Source: Eubacteriales bacterium (GTDB taxonomy: Bacteria > Bacillota > Clostridia > Lachnospirales > Lachnospiraceae). From it: DNA of 64,000 bases. Positions 54,250-62,480 of the stretch are shown in pieces (the stretch's first letter is position 1; the number at the start of each line of letters is the position of its first letter). A model generated the notes under the pieces. It did no database searches. It saw nothing but the letters and a program-made list of their open reading frames with translations, and was not told the origin of the DNA. Where the stretch lies: contig JAUNOY010000003.1 of NCBI GenBank assembly GCA_030536995.1, forward strand, positions 123,497-187,496, given 5' to 3'. The position numbers were made by a program, and so were the translations under genes.

Positions 54250-55320
54250 TTATTTAAGCTGATCCTCTGTATAATATCCGGAATCAACAAGGAGTTCCTT
54301 GTAGTTGTCTTTTGTTACAGCTACAGGCTCGCAAAGGTAGGACGGGATAACGCCGGTTCCGTTGTCGTATGTTTCTGTATCATTTACAGGAACTTCTGTT
54401 CCCTGCATGATAGCGTCAACCATTTCAACAACCTGTGAAGCAAGGGCACGTGTGTCTTTAAATACAGACATAGCCTGTTTTCCATTTACGATGTTCGGCA
54501 TATTTGCAATGTCGCAGTCCTGACCGGTGATGATCGGATACTCGCCTGTGTAGTTTGCTGCCAGAGCATTCTCAATACCAAGAGCTGTAGAGTCGTTGGA
54601 AGCAAGAACTGCATGGAGAGTTGTTCCGTCTGCATAGTAGGAAGAAAGAATGTTTTCGAATCTTGCCTGTGCAGTTTCTGTTGACCAGTTTGTAGTAGCA
54701 ACTTCATCTTTTGTCATCTGTCCGGATGGAACTACTAATTTACCGGAATCAATATAAGGCTGAAGAACATCCATTGCTCCGCCGAAGAAGAAGTTTACAT
54801 TATTGTCACCAGGGTCGCCTGTTACGAACTCAATATTAAATGGTCCCTCTGCATTTTCCAGATCAAGAGCTTCTACAATATATTCGCCCTGTGTCTTACC
54901 AACAAGATAGTTATCAAATGTTGCATAGTAGGAAACAGCGTCTGTGTTCATAATCAGACGGTCGTATGCGATAACCGGGATATTGTTCTCTTTTGCCTGT
55001 GCAAGAACTGTTCCCAGAGAATCGCCTTCGATAGAAGCAACAACCAGAAGCTGGTCTCCGTTTGCGATCATGTTCTCAACCTGTGCAACCTGCTGTGCAA
55101 CATCGTTGCCTGCAAACTGAAGGTCTACTTCATAGCCTTTTTCTTCGAGCTGGGCTTTCATATTCTCGCCGTCCTGATTCCATCTCTGAAGATCCTGTGT
55201 AGGCATTGCAACTCCGATCAGTCCTTTGCTTTCTTCAGCCTGAACAGCTACTGCAGGAACTACCATTCCAGCTACCATTGCAGTACACATAACTACTGAA
55301 AGAACTTTCTTTTTCATCAT
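54250..55320 (-). CDS. chvE: Multiple-monosaccharide-binding protein (ChvE-like)
   Basis: 356 residues, periplasmic-binding-protein type 1 fold. GVAMPTQDLQRWNQDGENMKA, IPVIAYDRLIMNTDAVSYYATFDNY, VTGDPGDNN, ASNDSTALGIENAL and ITGQDCDIANMPNI are typical of ChvE/XylF-type proteins. Signal peptide about 1-28 ending AVQAEE; one Cys within the hydrophobic core but no lipobox. Family ligands include galactose, glucose, arabinose and xylose. Own promoter behind a terminator. Confidence 0.88.
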   Translation of the reverse strand: MMKKKVLSVVMCTAMVAGMVVPAVAVQAEESKGLIGVAMPTQDLQRWNQDGENMKAQLEEKGYEVDLQFAGNDVAQQVAQVENMIANGDQLLVVASIEGDSLGTVLAQAKENNIPVIAYDRLIMNTDAVSYYATFDNYLVGKTQGEYIVEALDLENAEGPFNIEFVTGDPGDNNVNFFFGGAMDVLQPYIDSGKLVVPSGQMTKDEVATTNWSTETAQARFENILSSYYADGTTLHAVLASNDSTALGIENALAANYTGEYPIITGQDCDIANMPNIVNGKQAMSVFKDTRALASQVVEMVDAIMQGTEVPVNDTETYDNGTGVIPSYLCEPVAVTKDNYKELLVDSGYYTEDQLK

Positions 55321-55361
55321 TTTTAAATCCTCCGTTCTTATTTTACACGCTCTCGTGTGTT

Positions 55362-55387
55362 CCTTGTGAGTTTAATATAGCACAAGG
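55362..55387. promoter_or_regulatory. Promoter of the chvE-mmsAB operon with inverted repeat over the -10
   Basis: Minus-strand -10 TATATT at 55374-55379, no good -35. CCTTGTG (55362-55368) and CACAAGG (55381-55387) flank it as an inverted repeat 12 bp apart, a candidate operator. A second short dyad ACACG/CGTGT lies just downstream at 55345-55358. Confidence 0.5.
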
Positions 55388-55434
55388 ATAACTGGACATA
55401 GTTGCCAAAGAAAAGGAATTTTTTTTGAAAAAGA

Positions 55435-55464
55435 AAAATGTCCTGTATTATACAAGACATTTTT
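55435..55464 (-). terminator. Terminator of the sensing operon
   Basis: AAAAATGTCTTGTATAATAC-type perfect stem (AAAAATGTC.TGTA / TACA.GACATTTTT) just after the XylF-like lipoprotein gene. It separates sensing genes from transport genes. Confidence 0.8.
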
Positions 55465-55478
55465 GCCGCAAAATTCTG

Positions 55479-56618
55479 CTATTGACATGAAATATAAAAT
55501 CCGTCCTCTCTACTTACTGCGTCAACACTGTTCCCCTCCACTGAAAGGGCTGTATTTGCATGAAGATAAACGTCTTCTCTCTGGTGAAATCCACCGCCTA
55601 TGATTACCTCGTCCATATTTTCTGCTGTGACAGATACAGGCTCCAGTTCCAGAGCCGGCACCTGAAAAGAACCGTCGTCTACCTTTTCCCTGATATCCTC
55701 CGGCTTTTCTCCCTTCGCCAACATTACCGCATACTCAGCCGCTATTCTTGCTTCCTCCTCAATATCCTTAAAGGCAGTCATGTACTGGGTTCCTTCTACG
55801 ATTCTCTGGCAGGCAGCCACATCGCAGTCCTGTCCCACCACGACAACCTTACCTGCAAGCCGATTCTGAGCTAAAGTCTGCACCACCTGACTTGCGATAT
55901 CGTCATTTCCGCACATAATCCCTTTTACATCAGGATATTTTTGCAGGCCATCTTCTACATACTGTTCTGCCTGCTCTGCAAGCCACCCCTCGCAGCTGGC
56001 TGTATAAACCACTTCAAGACTGCTGCCTTTAAGTGCAGCGTCAAAACCTTCTTTTACCTGATTGATGTTATCATCGTCCGGAGATCCCTGTATCATAAAT
56101 ATTTTTCCGCCGTCAGGGATTGCTTCTATAAGAGCTTCTGCCATAAGCTTTCCAACCTTACAGTTATCAAACGAAATATAGAGCTCGCTCCCCCCGTCAT
56201 AAACCAGTCTGTCATAGGAGATAACAGGAATCCCCTCATCCTTTGCCTCCTGTAATACCTCGGAAAGAGCATTGCAGTCTCTGGCAATTACCACCAGAAC
56301 GTCCATATCCTTCTGAATCAGATAACGAATCTGACTAATCTGCTCCTGAGGGTCTGCCCCCGCATCCTGAACATTTACCTCAGCGCCAAGTTCTCTTGCA
56401 GTCGCCACAAATGCATCTCTGTCACGAATCCACCTCTCTATTACAAAAGAATCTACCGCCAAACCGATCTGGAGTTTTTTTTCTTCTGTCTCCTCCTGAG
56501 AGCCGCTTCCTTTTCCGACATTTTCTCCTGATGATCTCAGACATCCGCCAAGAATCACAGACAGGACTATCAGAAGTATCAGAATAGTCAAATTTTTTGC
56601 TATATTTATCCCTTTCAT
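55479..56618 (-). CDS. XylF-like sugar-binding lipoprotein of the sensing operon
   Basis: 379 residues. Lipoprotein signal with lipobox LGGC (Cys26), an acidic/Ser linker, and a periplasmic-binding type 1 domain (about 48-345): QIGLAVDSFVIERWIRDRDAF, IPVISYDRLVYDGG, YISFDNCKVG, QGSPDDDNINQVKEGF, VVVGQDCDVAAC. It resembles the D-xylose-binding protein XylF. The gene starts 2 bp after the response regulator stop and ends at a terminator, so it belongs with the regulators and not with the transporter. It may present sugar to the kinase or to the MmsAB pore; that is inference. Confidence 0.83.
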   Translation of the reverse strand: MKGINIAKNLTILILLIVLSVILGGCLRSSGENVGKGSGSQEETEEKKLQIGLAVDSFVIERWIRDRDAFVATARELGAEVNVQDAGADPQEQISQIRYLIQKDMDVLVVIARDCNALSEVLQEAKDEGIPVISYDRLVYDGGSELYISFDNCKVGKLMAEALIEAIPDGGKIFMIQGSPDDDNINQVKEGFDAALKGSSLEVVYTASCEGWLAEQAEQYVEDGLQKYPDVKGIMCGNDDIASQVVQTLAQNRLAGKVVVVGQDCDVAACQRIVEGTQYMTAFKDIEEEARIAAEYAVMLAKGEKPEDIREKVDDGSFQVPALELEPVSVTAENMDEVIIGGGFHQREDVYLHANTALSVEGNSVDAVSREDGFYISCQ

Positions 56619-56620
56619 AT

Positions 56621-58222
56621 TTATTCCAGCCTTTCTCTGAATTCACTTGGAGTAACACCCTCATATTTTTTGAAAATCCTGCTGAAATAATTGGGATCTC
56701 CGTAACCTGATTCCGCGCAGATTTCCTTTATGGAATACTGTGAGTTTTTCAGCAGTTCCCTTGCATTGCGAAGTCTCACCTCTGTGAGATATTCAATAAA
56801 GTTATTTCCTGTCTCCTGTTTAAAGAGCTTGCTGAAATAATACGGACTGATATCCACCTCCCTTGATACCAGATCCAGTGAAATATCCTTTTGAAAATTT
56901 TCGTTAATATAATTTTTTGCTTTTTCAATGATTGTGACCGCTTCTTTTTCTCTTGCATTTTCCATGTTGCTGCAGATTTCTCTTGTTTTCTTCAGGAACC
57001 ATTCCCTGAGTGCGCCAAAATCAGGACAGCTCTGGATTTCCCTGATATAGCTGCCTCTGTAACTGAAGCTGTATTTCATGGAGCCTGCATAAAATGCCTT
57101 TTTCTCAAGCTCGATGATAAGTTCAAGCACTTTAATCTCCACATCCTCTCTGCGGACGCCGGAAATCCCCATCATCCAGTCAAAGAAAAGCTCCGCGCTG
57201 CTCATTGCGCCTGCCGCATCCTTTTCCAGAACATGTTTCTTATAGCGGTTCTCCAGCTCCTGCGGATATTCTCCGTCGTATTTCTGCACTGCCGGAATAT
57301 CTTCAATGTGAACCACATGGCTGGTGCTTTCTCTTAAAGCAAGGACAGCCTCCCGGAAGGATTCCTTCATTGTGCCTCCCGCCAGACTTTTCACTCTGCC
57401 GATGCCGCAGCGGAACTTGCTGTCTATGCGGCTTTCCAGCTTATGTACCATGTTCCTTGCCCTTGTGACGATTTCTACTCTTGTTTCATATTCCTCAAGG
57501 GTTTCTCCACAGGGTACAAGAAGTACAATGCGATTTCCCATAATAGGACCTACAAGACAGTCAAAAAAACCCTGCGCAATTTCCCGGAAGGTTGAATAAA
57601 ATTTATTAGCCTTAACACTTGAACCTACTGCATTTGTCAGGATTCCATCCTCAAATGAATCTCCGAACTCTGTAACAATCATGTATCCGTTCTCTTCTTT
57701 AATATCCAGAAGCTCGCGGTAATTGTCCTGATAAGTCTGGAAATCGTCCTGAAGAAGCAGATTGTTGATATATCCGCTCTCAATCATCGGAACTACTGTT
57801 TCCAGCTTTTCCCTGATACGAAGGTCGTCGCTTCTTCTCTGCCGCTCTTTGTCTACCCGCTCCATAGCTCTTGTACAGATTTCAATAATCTTCTTTTTAT
57901 TTACAGGCTTGGTGACAAATTCCATTACTCCAAGGTTTACCGCTTCCTTTGCATAATTAAATTTATCATAGGCTGTAATAATGACAAAAACTATGGATTT
58001 GTTAAATTTCTGAATCTCCCGTATTGCCTGAATACCGCTGATTCCCGGCATCTGGATATCCATAAAGCAGATGTCGGGCGGATAGGTCTGAGCCTGTTCC
58101 ACTACAGCGCGACCTGTTTTTGCCAGATGGATTTCACATTCTTTTCCAAAATTGCTCTCAATAATACTTTTAAGGGATTCCAGCATGATTCCCTCATCGT
58201 CCGCCAGTAAAACTCTGTACAT
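56621..58222 (-). CDS. Response regulator with AraC-type output, YesN family (sensing operon)
   Basis: 533 residues. Receiver about 1-120 with Asp55 (CFMDIQMPGISG) and FVTKPVNKK; central region of unknown fold; two C-terminal AraC helix-turn-helix motifs (ISLDLVSREVDISPYYFSKLF and SIKEICAESGYGDPNYFSRIF). AAGGAG lies before the ATG, within the end of the kinase gene. Expected to activate the chvE-mmsAB promoter. Confidence 0.9.
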   Translation of the reverse strand: MYRVLLADDEGIMLESLKSIIESNFGKECEIHLAKTGRAVVEQAQTYPPDICFMDIQMPGISGIQAIREIQKFNKSIVFVIITAYDKFNYAKEAVNLGVMEFVTKPVNKKKIIEICTRAMERVDKERQRRSDDLRIREKLETVVPMIESGYINNLLLQDDFQTYQDNYRELLDIKEENGYMIVTEFGDSFEDGILTNAVGSSVKANKFYSTFREIAQGFFDCLVGPIMGNRIVLLVPCGETLEEYETRVEIVTRARNMVHKLESRIDSKFRCGIGRVKSLAGGTMKESFREAVLALRESTSHVVHIEDIPAVQKYDGEYPQELENRYKKHVLEKDAAGAMSSAELFFDWMMGISGVRREDVEIKVLELIIELEKKAFYAGSMKYSFSYRGSYIREIQSCPDFGALREWFLKKTREICSNMENAREKEAVTIIEKAKNYINENFQKDISLDLVSREVDISPYYFSKLFKQETGNNFIEYLTEVRLRNARELLKNSQYSIKEICAESGYGDPNYFSRIFKKYEGVTPSEFRERLE

Positions 58223-58223
58223 T

Positions 58224-59708
58224 TCAACTCTCCTTACAAAGAGGGACCGTTATCACAACCTCGGTTCCCTTTCCTTCCCCTTCACTGTAAATATTCATAA
58301 GCCCTTCCTGCGCATAATACAATTCCAGACGGTTGATTACATTGTTCATTCCGATTCCTGTGGAATCGCTCTGCTGTGTATCTGCCCCCGCCTGTCCGGA
58401 AAGAACTTTTTCAATCTGAGACTGCGTCATACCTTTGCCATTATCACGGATGCTGATTTCCAGAAGTTCCTCCTGTCTGCATACTTTAAGGTCAATATGG
58501 CCTTCCCAGTCAATGTCCCGGATTCCGTGATTCACCGCGTTTTCCACAACAGGCTGCAGAATCATACTTGGTACGCGGACGTTTTCCACCTCTGCATCCA
58601 CTTCCTTGGTGAAATGAATGTCTCCTGCGAAGCGCACATTCAGGATATAGATATAGTTATCAACTGCGTCCAGTTCCTCCTCAAGAGTGGCATCCTCCTC
58701 GCCTTTCTTTACATTATAGCGAAAAAAATCCGCCATTTTTTCAAGAAAAATCCCTGTTTTTTCTGCATCCTCCATCATTGCAAGCTGAGCGCCTGCATTG
58801 AGAGAATTAAAAAGAAAATGAGGATTGATCTGAGACTGCAGGTATTTGAGCTGAGCTTCCTTGAGATGATTTTCCATCAAAAGCTCCCTCTCCATCATCT
58901 GCTGTTCCTTCTCCATGCTCGCCTTCGTTTTTTCCATATAAATGCCAAGGCTCTCCACCATAGTATTAAATGCTCTGGTTACTACCCCCAGCTCATCCTG
59001 AGCATCTGTATCCGGCATTTTCATATTGAAGTTACCCTGTCCTACAAGAGCTGCTGTCTCCGACATATTTGTAAGAGGCCGGAACATGTCCCTTGTGGAA
59101 AAAATAAGAAGAAATACGCCTCCTGCCACTACAACGATCATAAAGACTGTATTGCTGACCTCCAGATAATTCATAACTCTTCGAAGTGACGCATAGGTGC
59201 TGGAGTTTACCTTAAACTGCTGCTTGTTCAATTCATCTACTGCAGACTGGATGTAATAATAAAGCTCCGTTGCGCTGTCGTAGCTTTTCTTGTATTTTTC
59301 CACGTTTCTTCCGCGCTTGGCAGCAACTGTCTGCGCTGTATATTCCAAATAGGTTTCCGACATTTTACGGATATTTTTTTCGAGAATTTTTCCGGAATCG
59401 CTGATATTGTCTCCGTTGAGCTTTCCCAGAAGCTCTCTGTAGTTTCCCTCGCTCTGGTAATAATCGTTCAATGCCTGAGAGCTTTTTACCTTAAGATACC
59501 GATATACATTATCCTGTACTTCCTCAAATGCCTGAGCAAGCTGTGTAATATCCGCATTTGTCATATAAACCTTATCTACCATCTGCATGGAACGGTTGAT
59601 TCTCATATAGAATCCCACGTTCATGGCGAAAAGAATCCCGGCAATTACACTGACTTCAATGACAATCTTGCTGGCAAGGGAAAAATTACTCCACCTGATC
59701 TGTTTCAT
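58224..59708 (-). CDS. Sensor histidine kinase, YesM/LytS type (sensing operon)
   Basis: 494 residues. Membrane helix about 13-33; a helical extracellular domain about 34-180; second helix about 183-205; HAMP about 205-258; His_kinase domain QINPHFLFNSLNAGAQLAM with the phospho-His (near residue 290); HATPase VVENAVNHG, DNGKGM, GIGMNNVINRL. I chose the ATG at 59708 (GGGAGG nine bases upstream). It overlaps the membrane-anchored sensor gene, so the two proteins are probably made together and form a complex, like LytS with XylFII. Confidence 0.9.
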   Translation of the reverse strand: MKQIRWSNFSLASKIVIEVSVIAGILFAMNVGFYMRINRSMQMVDKVYMTNADITQLAQAFEEVQDNVYRYLKVKSSQALNDYYQSEGNYRELLGKLNGDNISDSGKILEKNIRKMSETYLEYTAQTVAAKRGRNVEKYKKSYDSATELYYYIQSAVDELNKQQFKVNSSTYASLRRVMNYLEVSNTVFMIVVVAGGVFLLIFSTRDMFRPLTNMSETAALVGQGNFNMKMPDTDAQDELGVVTRAFNTMVESLGIYMEKTKASMEKEQQMMERELLMENHLKEAQLKYLQSQINPHFLFNSLNAGAQLAMMEDAEKTGIFLEKMADFFRYNVKKGEEDATLEEELDAVDNYIYILNVRFAGDIHFTKEVDAEVENVRVPSMILQPVVENAVNHGIRDIDWEGHIDLKVCRQEELLEISIRDNGKGMTQSQIEKVLSGQAGADTQQSDSTGIGMNNVINRLELYYAQEGLMNIYSEGEGKGTEVVITVPLCKES

Positions 59709-60720
59709 TGGCAATTGCCTCCCTTCTGATTCTGTCTACGTCATCTTTTCCCACAAAGCTTAAATCTACGCTGTAGTAGGAGCTGGAGCGCCCTTCCTTC
59801 AGATAATCTGTCAGCGCTTCTACGCTGTATCTGCCCAACTGCTCTGTATCCACATTGCAGGTAACGGAAATAATGCCTTTTTCCACAGCAGAAAGGATAT
59901 CTTCGGATATATAGTACCCTATGATTTTCACCTTTCCTGCCAGATTAAAGTTGAGGACAGACTGGCGGACACATTCTGTTGTCTCTTCATCCATACATAT
60001 CAGAATATCCGGTATTTCCTCTGATTTCTGAAAAAGATCAGAGATGGCTTCTTCGGTCTCAAAGCTTCCTGCAGGCAGCAGGTTCTCCATGCGCACATCA
60101 ATTCTCTGCTCTCTTTTTACATTACGGGTAACTGCATTCATAATCTGTGTATAGAGATGACTTCTGCTCATATCATCAATTTCCCGATTTACAAGAATCA
60201 AAATGTTTTCTGTATTTTCGTCCATGTATCTGACAACCTGTTCCCCATATGCGGTACCAAGCTGATATTCGCTGACTCCGATAAAACTCTGCCGTCTGCT
60301 TCTTCCCGCATCGTTCATTACAGTGACTACAGGAATTCCCTGGTCTGCCGCTTCGTCAATTTTTTCTTTCAGTCCCGGTTCCCCGTTATATTCCAGAATA
60401 ATTCCGTCCGGCTTGGAAGCGATACTCATATTCATGAAGTCTGACTTATCATAATCTGTCTTCCATCCTGCGCCTTTAAGCTCCAGAAGAACGTCATTCT
60501 TTGCAGCGTTTTTTCTGGCACTTTTATAAACCTCCTGCCAGAATGCAGATTCCTGATTTTCTACGATCATATCGAATTTATATGTATACCTATGGTTGTC
60601 CTGACTTTCCCTGAATGTTTCTTCCATCAGACTTTTATAATACAGGTCGCCTGTTATATAAAGAAGCAGCATCACCACAGCCATAGCAGCGCCCAGCGCC
60701 AGCATTGTTTTCTTTTTCAT
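59686..60720 (-). CDS. Membrane-anchored periplasmic-binding-protein-like sugar sensor (XylFII-like)
   Basis: 344 residues. A single N-terminal membrane anchor (about 7-25) with no lipobox and no clear cleavage site, then a divergent type 1 binding-protein fold: FDMIVENQESAFWQEVYKSA, SKPDGIILEYNGEPGLKEKI, IPVVTVMNDAGRSRRQSFIGVSEYQLG, KVKIIGYYISEDIL. It lacks the residues that mark transport-type sugar binders. First gene of the sensing operon and overlapping the kinase gene. By analogy with XylFII-LytS of clostridia it should bind sugar outside and signal to the kinase. Confidence 0.8.
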   Translation of the reverse strand: MKKKTMLALGAAMAVVMLLLYITGDLYYKSLMEETFRESQDNHRYTYKFDMIVENQESAFWQEVYKSARKNAAKNDVLLELKGAGWKTDYDKSDFMNMSIASKPDGIILEYNGEPGLKEKIDEAADQGIPVVTVMNDAGRSRRQSFIGVSEYQLGTAYGEQVVRYMDENTENILILVNREIDDMSRSHLYTQIMNAVTRNVKREQRIDVRMENLLPAGSFETEEAISDLFQKSEEIPDILICMDEETTECVRQSVLNFNLAGKVKIIGYYISEDILSAVEKGIISVTCNVDTEQLGRYSVEALTDYLKEGRSSSYYSVDLSFVGKDDVDRIRREAIANETDQVE

Positions 60721-60752
60721 AATATCGCTCCGTTATTTTTGATTTTCCGTAT

Positions 60753-60781
60753 ATAATAACAGAATTTTACCACAAATTCAA
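60753..60781 (-). promoter_or_regulatory. Promoter of the sensing operon
   Basis: -35 TTGAAT (60776-60781), 17 bp spacer, extended -10 TGTTATTAT (hexamer 60753-60758). Confidence 0.7.
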
Positions 60782-60904
60782 AACCGGCGCAGTATCTTCT
60801 TTCGATTATTTTTTATAGTCTGTTGAAAACCAGCATAAAGAAGAAACAGACCGAAACCTTCTGTCCGGTTCTCTGCTCCAATGTCTATCCCCAAAATCCT
60901 CTCA

Positions 60905-60910
60905 TATAAT
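60905..60910 (+). promoter_or_regulatory. -10 box of the polysaccharide deacetylase gene
   Basis: TATAAT 37 bp before the start codon; the -35 (TGTCTA) is weak. Confidence 0.5.
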
Positions 60911-60946
60911 AAAACCAAGAACTTCTCTGCATAACAGGAGACTGTC

Positions 60947-61663
60947 TTGAAGTATTGGAAATATATTATCTTTCTTTTTCCTGTTGTACTGCTGTTTCTG
61001 GCAATTCCCCAAGCTGCCGGTCAGGATTTTCGAAAAAAAGCGGCTTTAACAGTTTCCGGAAAGGGTATGCTCAGACTTATGGAACAGACAGTGGAAAGAG
61101 GGCTGGAATCCCCAAAAGTCAGTCTTACCTTTGACGACGGGCCAAACCGGAAATATACGCCCCTCCTCCTTGACGGTCTGAAAGAGCGTGGAATCCATGC
61201 CACCTTTTTTCTTATGGGCAAAAATATTCCTGGAAACGAAGATCTGGTAGAACGCATTCAGGCTGACGGTCATCTTATCGGAAACCATACCTATAATCAT
61301 GTACAGTTAGACAGGGTTTCCGAGCGCACCGCAAAAGAAGAAATTGAAAAAACAAGCAATGAAATCTTTAAAATTACAGGAACTTATCCCTCCTACGTCC
61401 GGCCGCCCTTCGGCGCATGGAGAAAAAACCTTGATTTTTCCGTTACCATGTTTCCCGTATTCTGGGATATTGATACTCTGGACTGGAAAACAAAGAATCC
61501 GGACAGCATAAGCCAAATCGTGGAATCTCAAATCTATGACGGTGCCATCATTCTCATGCACGACGGCTTCAAAACCTCTGTGGATGCAGCTCTCCGCATC
61601 GCGGATGAACTATCCGGAAAGGGTTATGATTTTGTAACCGTAGACCAGCTTCTTATATCGTAG
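60947..61663 (+). CDS. Polysaccharide deacetylase (carbohydrate esterase 4)
   Basis: 238 residues. A membrane anchor or signal at about 4-22, then a NodB domain: SLTFDDGPN with Asp63 (base) and Asp64 (metal), GNHTYNH with His114 and His118 (metal), RPPFGAWR, WDIDTLDWK and ILMHDG. Family role: removal of N-acetyl groups from peptidoglycan or other surface polymers outside the cell. Start is TTG at 60947, with AGGAG seven bases upstream and no better ATG. Confidence 0.9.
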   Translation: MKYWKYIIFLFPVVLLFLAIPQAAGQDFRKKAALTVSGKGMLRLMEQTVERGLESPKVSLTFDDGPNRKYTPLLLDGLKERGIHATFFLMGKNIPGNEDLVERIQADGHLIGNHTYNHVQLDRVSERTAKEEIEKTSNEIFKITGTYPSYVRPPFGAWRKNLDFSVTMFPVFWDIDTLDWKTKNPDSISQIVESQIYDGAIILMHDGFKTSVDAALRIADELSGKGYDFVTVDQLLIS

Positions 61664-61678
61664 AAGCTCCTTCGAGTG

Positions 61679-61740
61679 ATAACGAAATTTGTGAAATATT
61701 CCCCTTTTCAATTGCTTTTTCCGGCTGATTTCGTTATACT
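61679..61740 (+). promoter_or_regulatory. Promoter of the second DUF624 gene with distant inverted repeat
   Basis: -35 TTGCTT (61712-61717), 17 bp spacer, -10 TATACT (61735-61740). ATAACGAAAT (61679-61688) and ATTTCGTTAT (61728-61737) form a perfect 10 bp inverted repeat 39 bp apart; the second arm overlaps the -10, so a repressor binding both is plausible. Confidence 0.65.
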
Positions 61741-61811
61741 TATCTAATGACATGCTGTGCCGACACCCATTCCGGCACGAAATACTAAAGTAAAAGGAGT
61801 TGTTATTATTA

Positions 61812-62480
61812 ATGGGCAGATTATTTAACATGGACAACAAATTCTTCACGTTCATGGGAAAGGTTGCAGACCTGATTATTTTGAACCTTCTCTGCATCCT
61901 GTGCTGTCTTCCTATCGTGACAATCGGACCTTCACTTACGGCCCTTCACTATGTCACCATGAAGATGGTAAGAAATGAAGAATCCTATATTGTAAAAAGT
62001 TTCTTTAAATCTTTTAAAGAAAATTTCAGACAAGCGACAATCATCAACCTGATCATGCTTGTGGTGGGTCTTATGCTATTTCTGGATATCAACATTGTAA
62101 AGAGGATGTCAGGCAAGCTCTATAACGGTCTTTTCGTTGTTTTCATTGCATTTCTCCTGCTTTATATGCTGGTATTCCTGTACATTTACCCTGTACTTGC
62201 GAAATTTTATAACACCATCAAGCACACATTCATCAATGCGTTCCTGATGTCCATCCGTCATCTTCCTTACACCTTTGTAATGCTGGTGATTACACTGCTC
62301 CCAATTGGTACTTTCTTTATTCCCTCCCTCCAGCTTCAGTCAATCTGTCTTATGCTGCTGCTTATAATGGGACCTGCTGTGATTGCTTACTTAAACGGTC
62401 ATTTCCTTGTAAGAATCTTTGACAATTATATTCCAAAGGAAGAGGACGCTCAGGATGAGCCTTTAAATGACCCTGTATGA
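61812..62480 (+). CDS. DUF624 family membrane protein (YesL-like, second copy)
   Basis: 222 residues with five or six hydrophobic segments. The family pattern matches its paralogue at 34898: LLCILCCLPIVTIGPSLTALHYV and SYIVKSFFKSFKENFRQAT. The ATG at 61812 lies 12 bp after AGGAG; an in-frame TTG at 61800 touches that site. It overlaps the radical SAM gene by 4 bp, so this copy is not tied to a sugar importer. Confidence 0.82.
   Translation: MGRLFNMDNKFFTFMGKVADLIILNLLCILCCLPIVTIGPSLTALHYVTMKMVRNEESYIVKSFFKSFKENFRQATIINLIMLVVGLMLFLDINIVKRMSGKLYNGLFVVFIAFLLLYMLVFLYIYPVLAKFYNTIKHTFINAFLMSIRHLPYTFVMLVITLLPIGTFFIPSLQLQSICLMLLLIMGPAVIAYLNGHFLVRIFDNYIPKEEDAQDEPLNDPV

Noticed and set aside
58152-59189. 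345-codon plus-strand frame opposite the kinase gene
   Set aside because: Mirror of a well-supported kinase with all motifs; no ribosome site; composition of a shadow frame.
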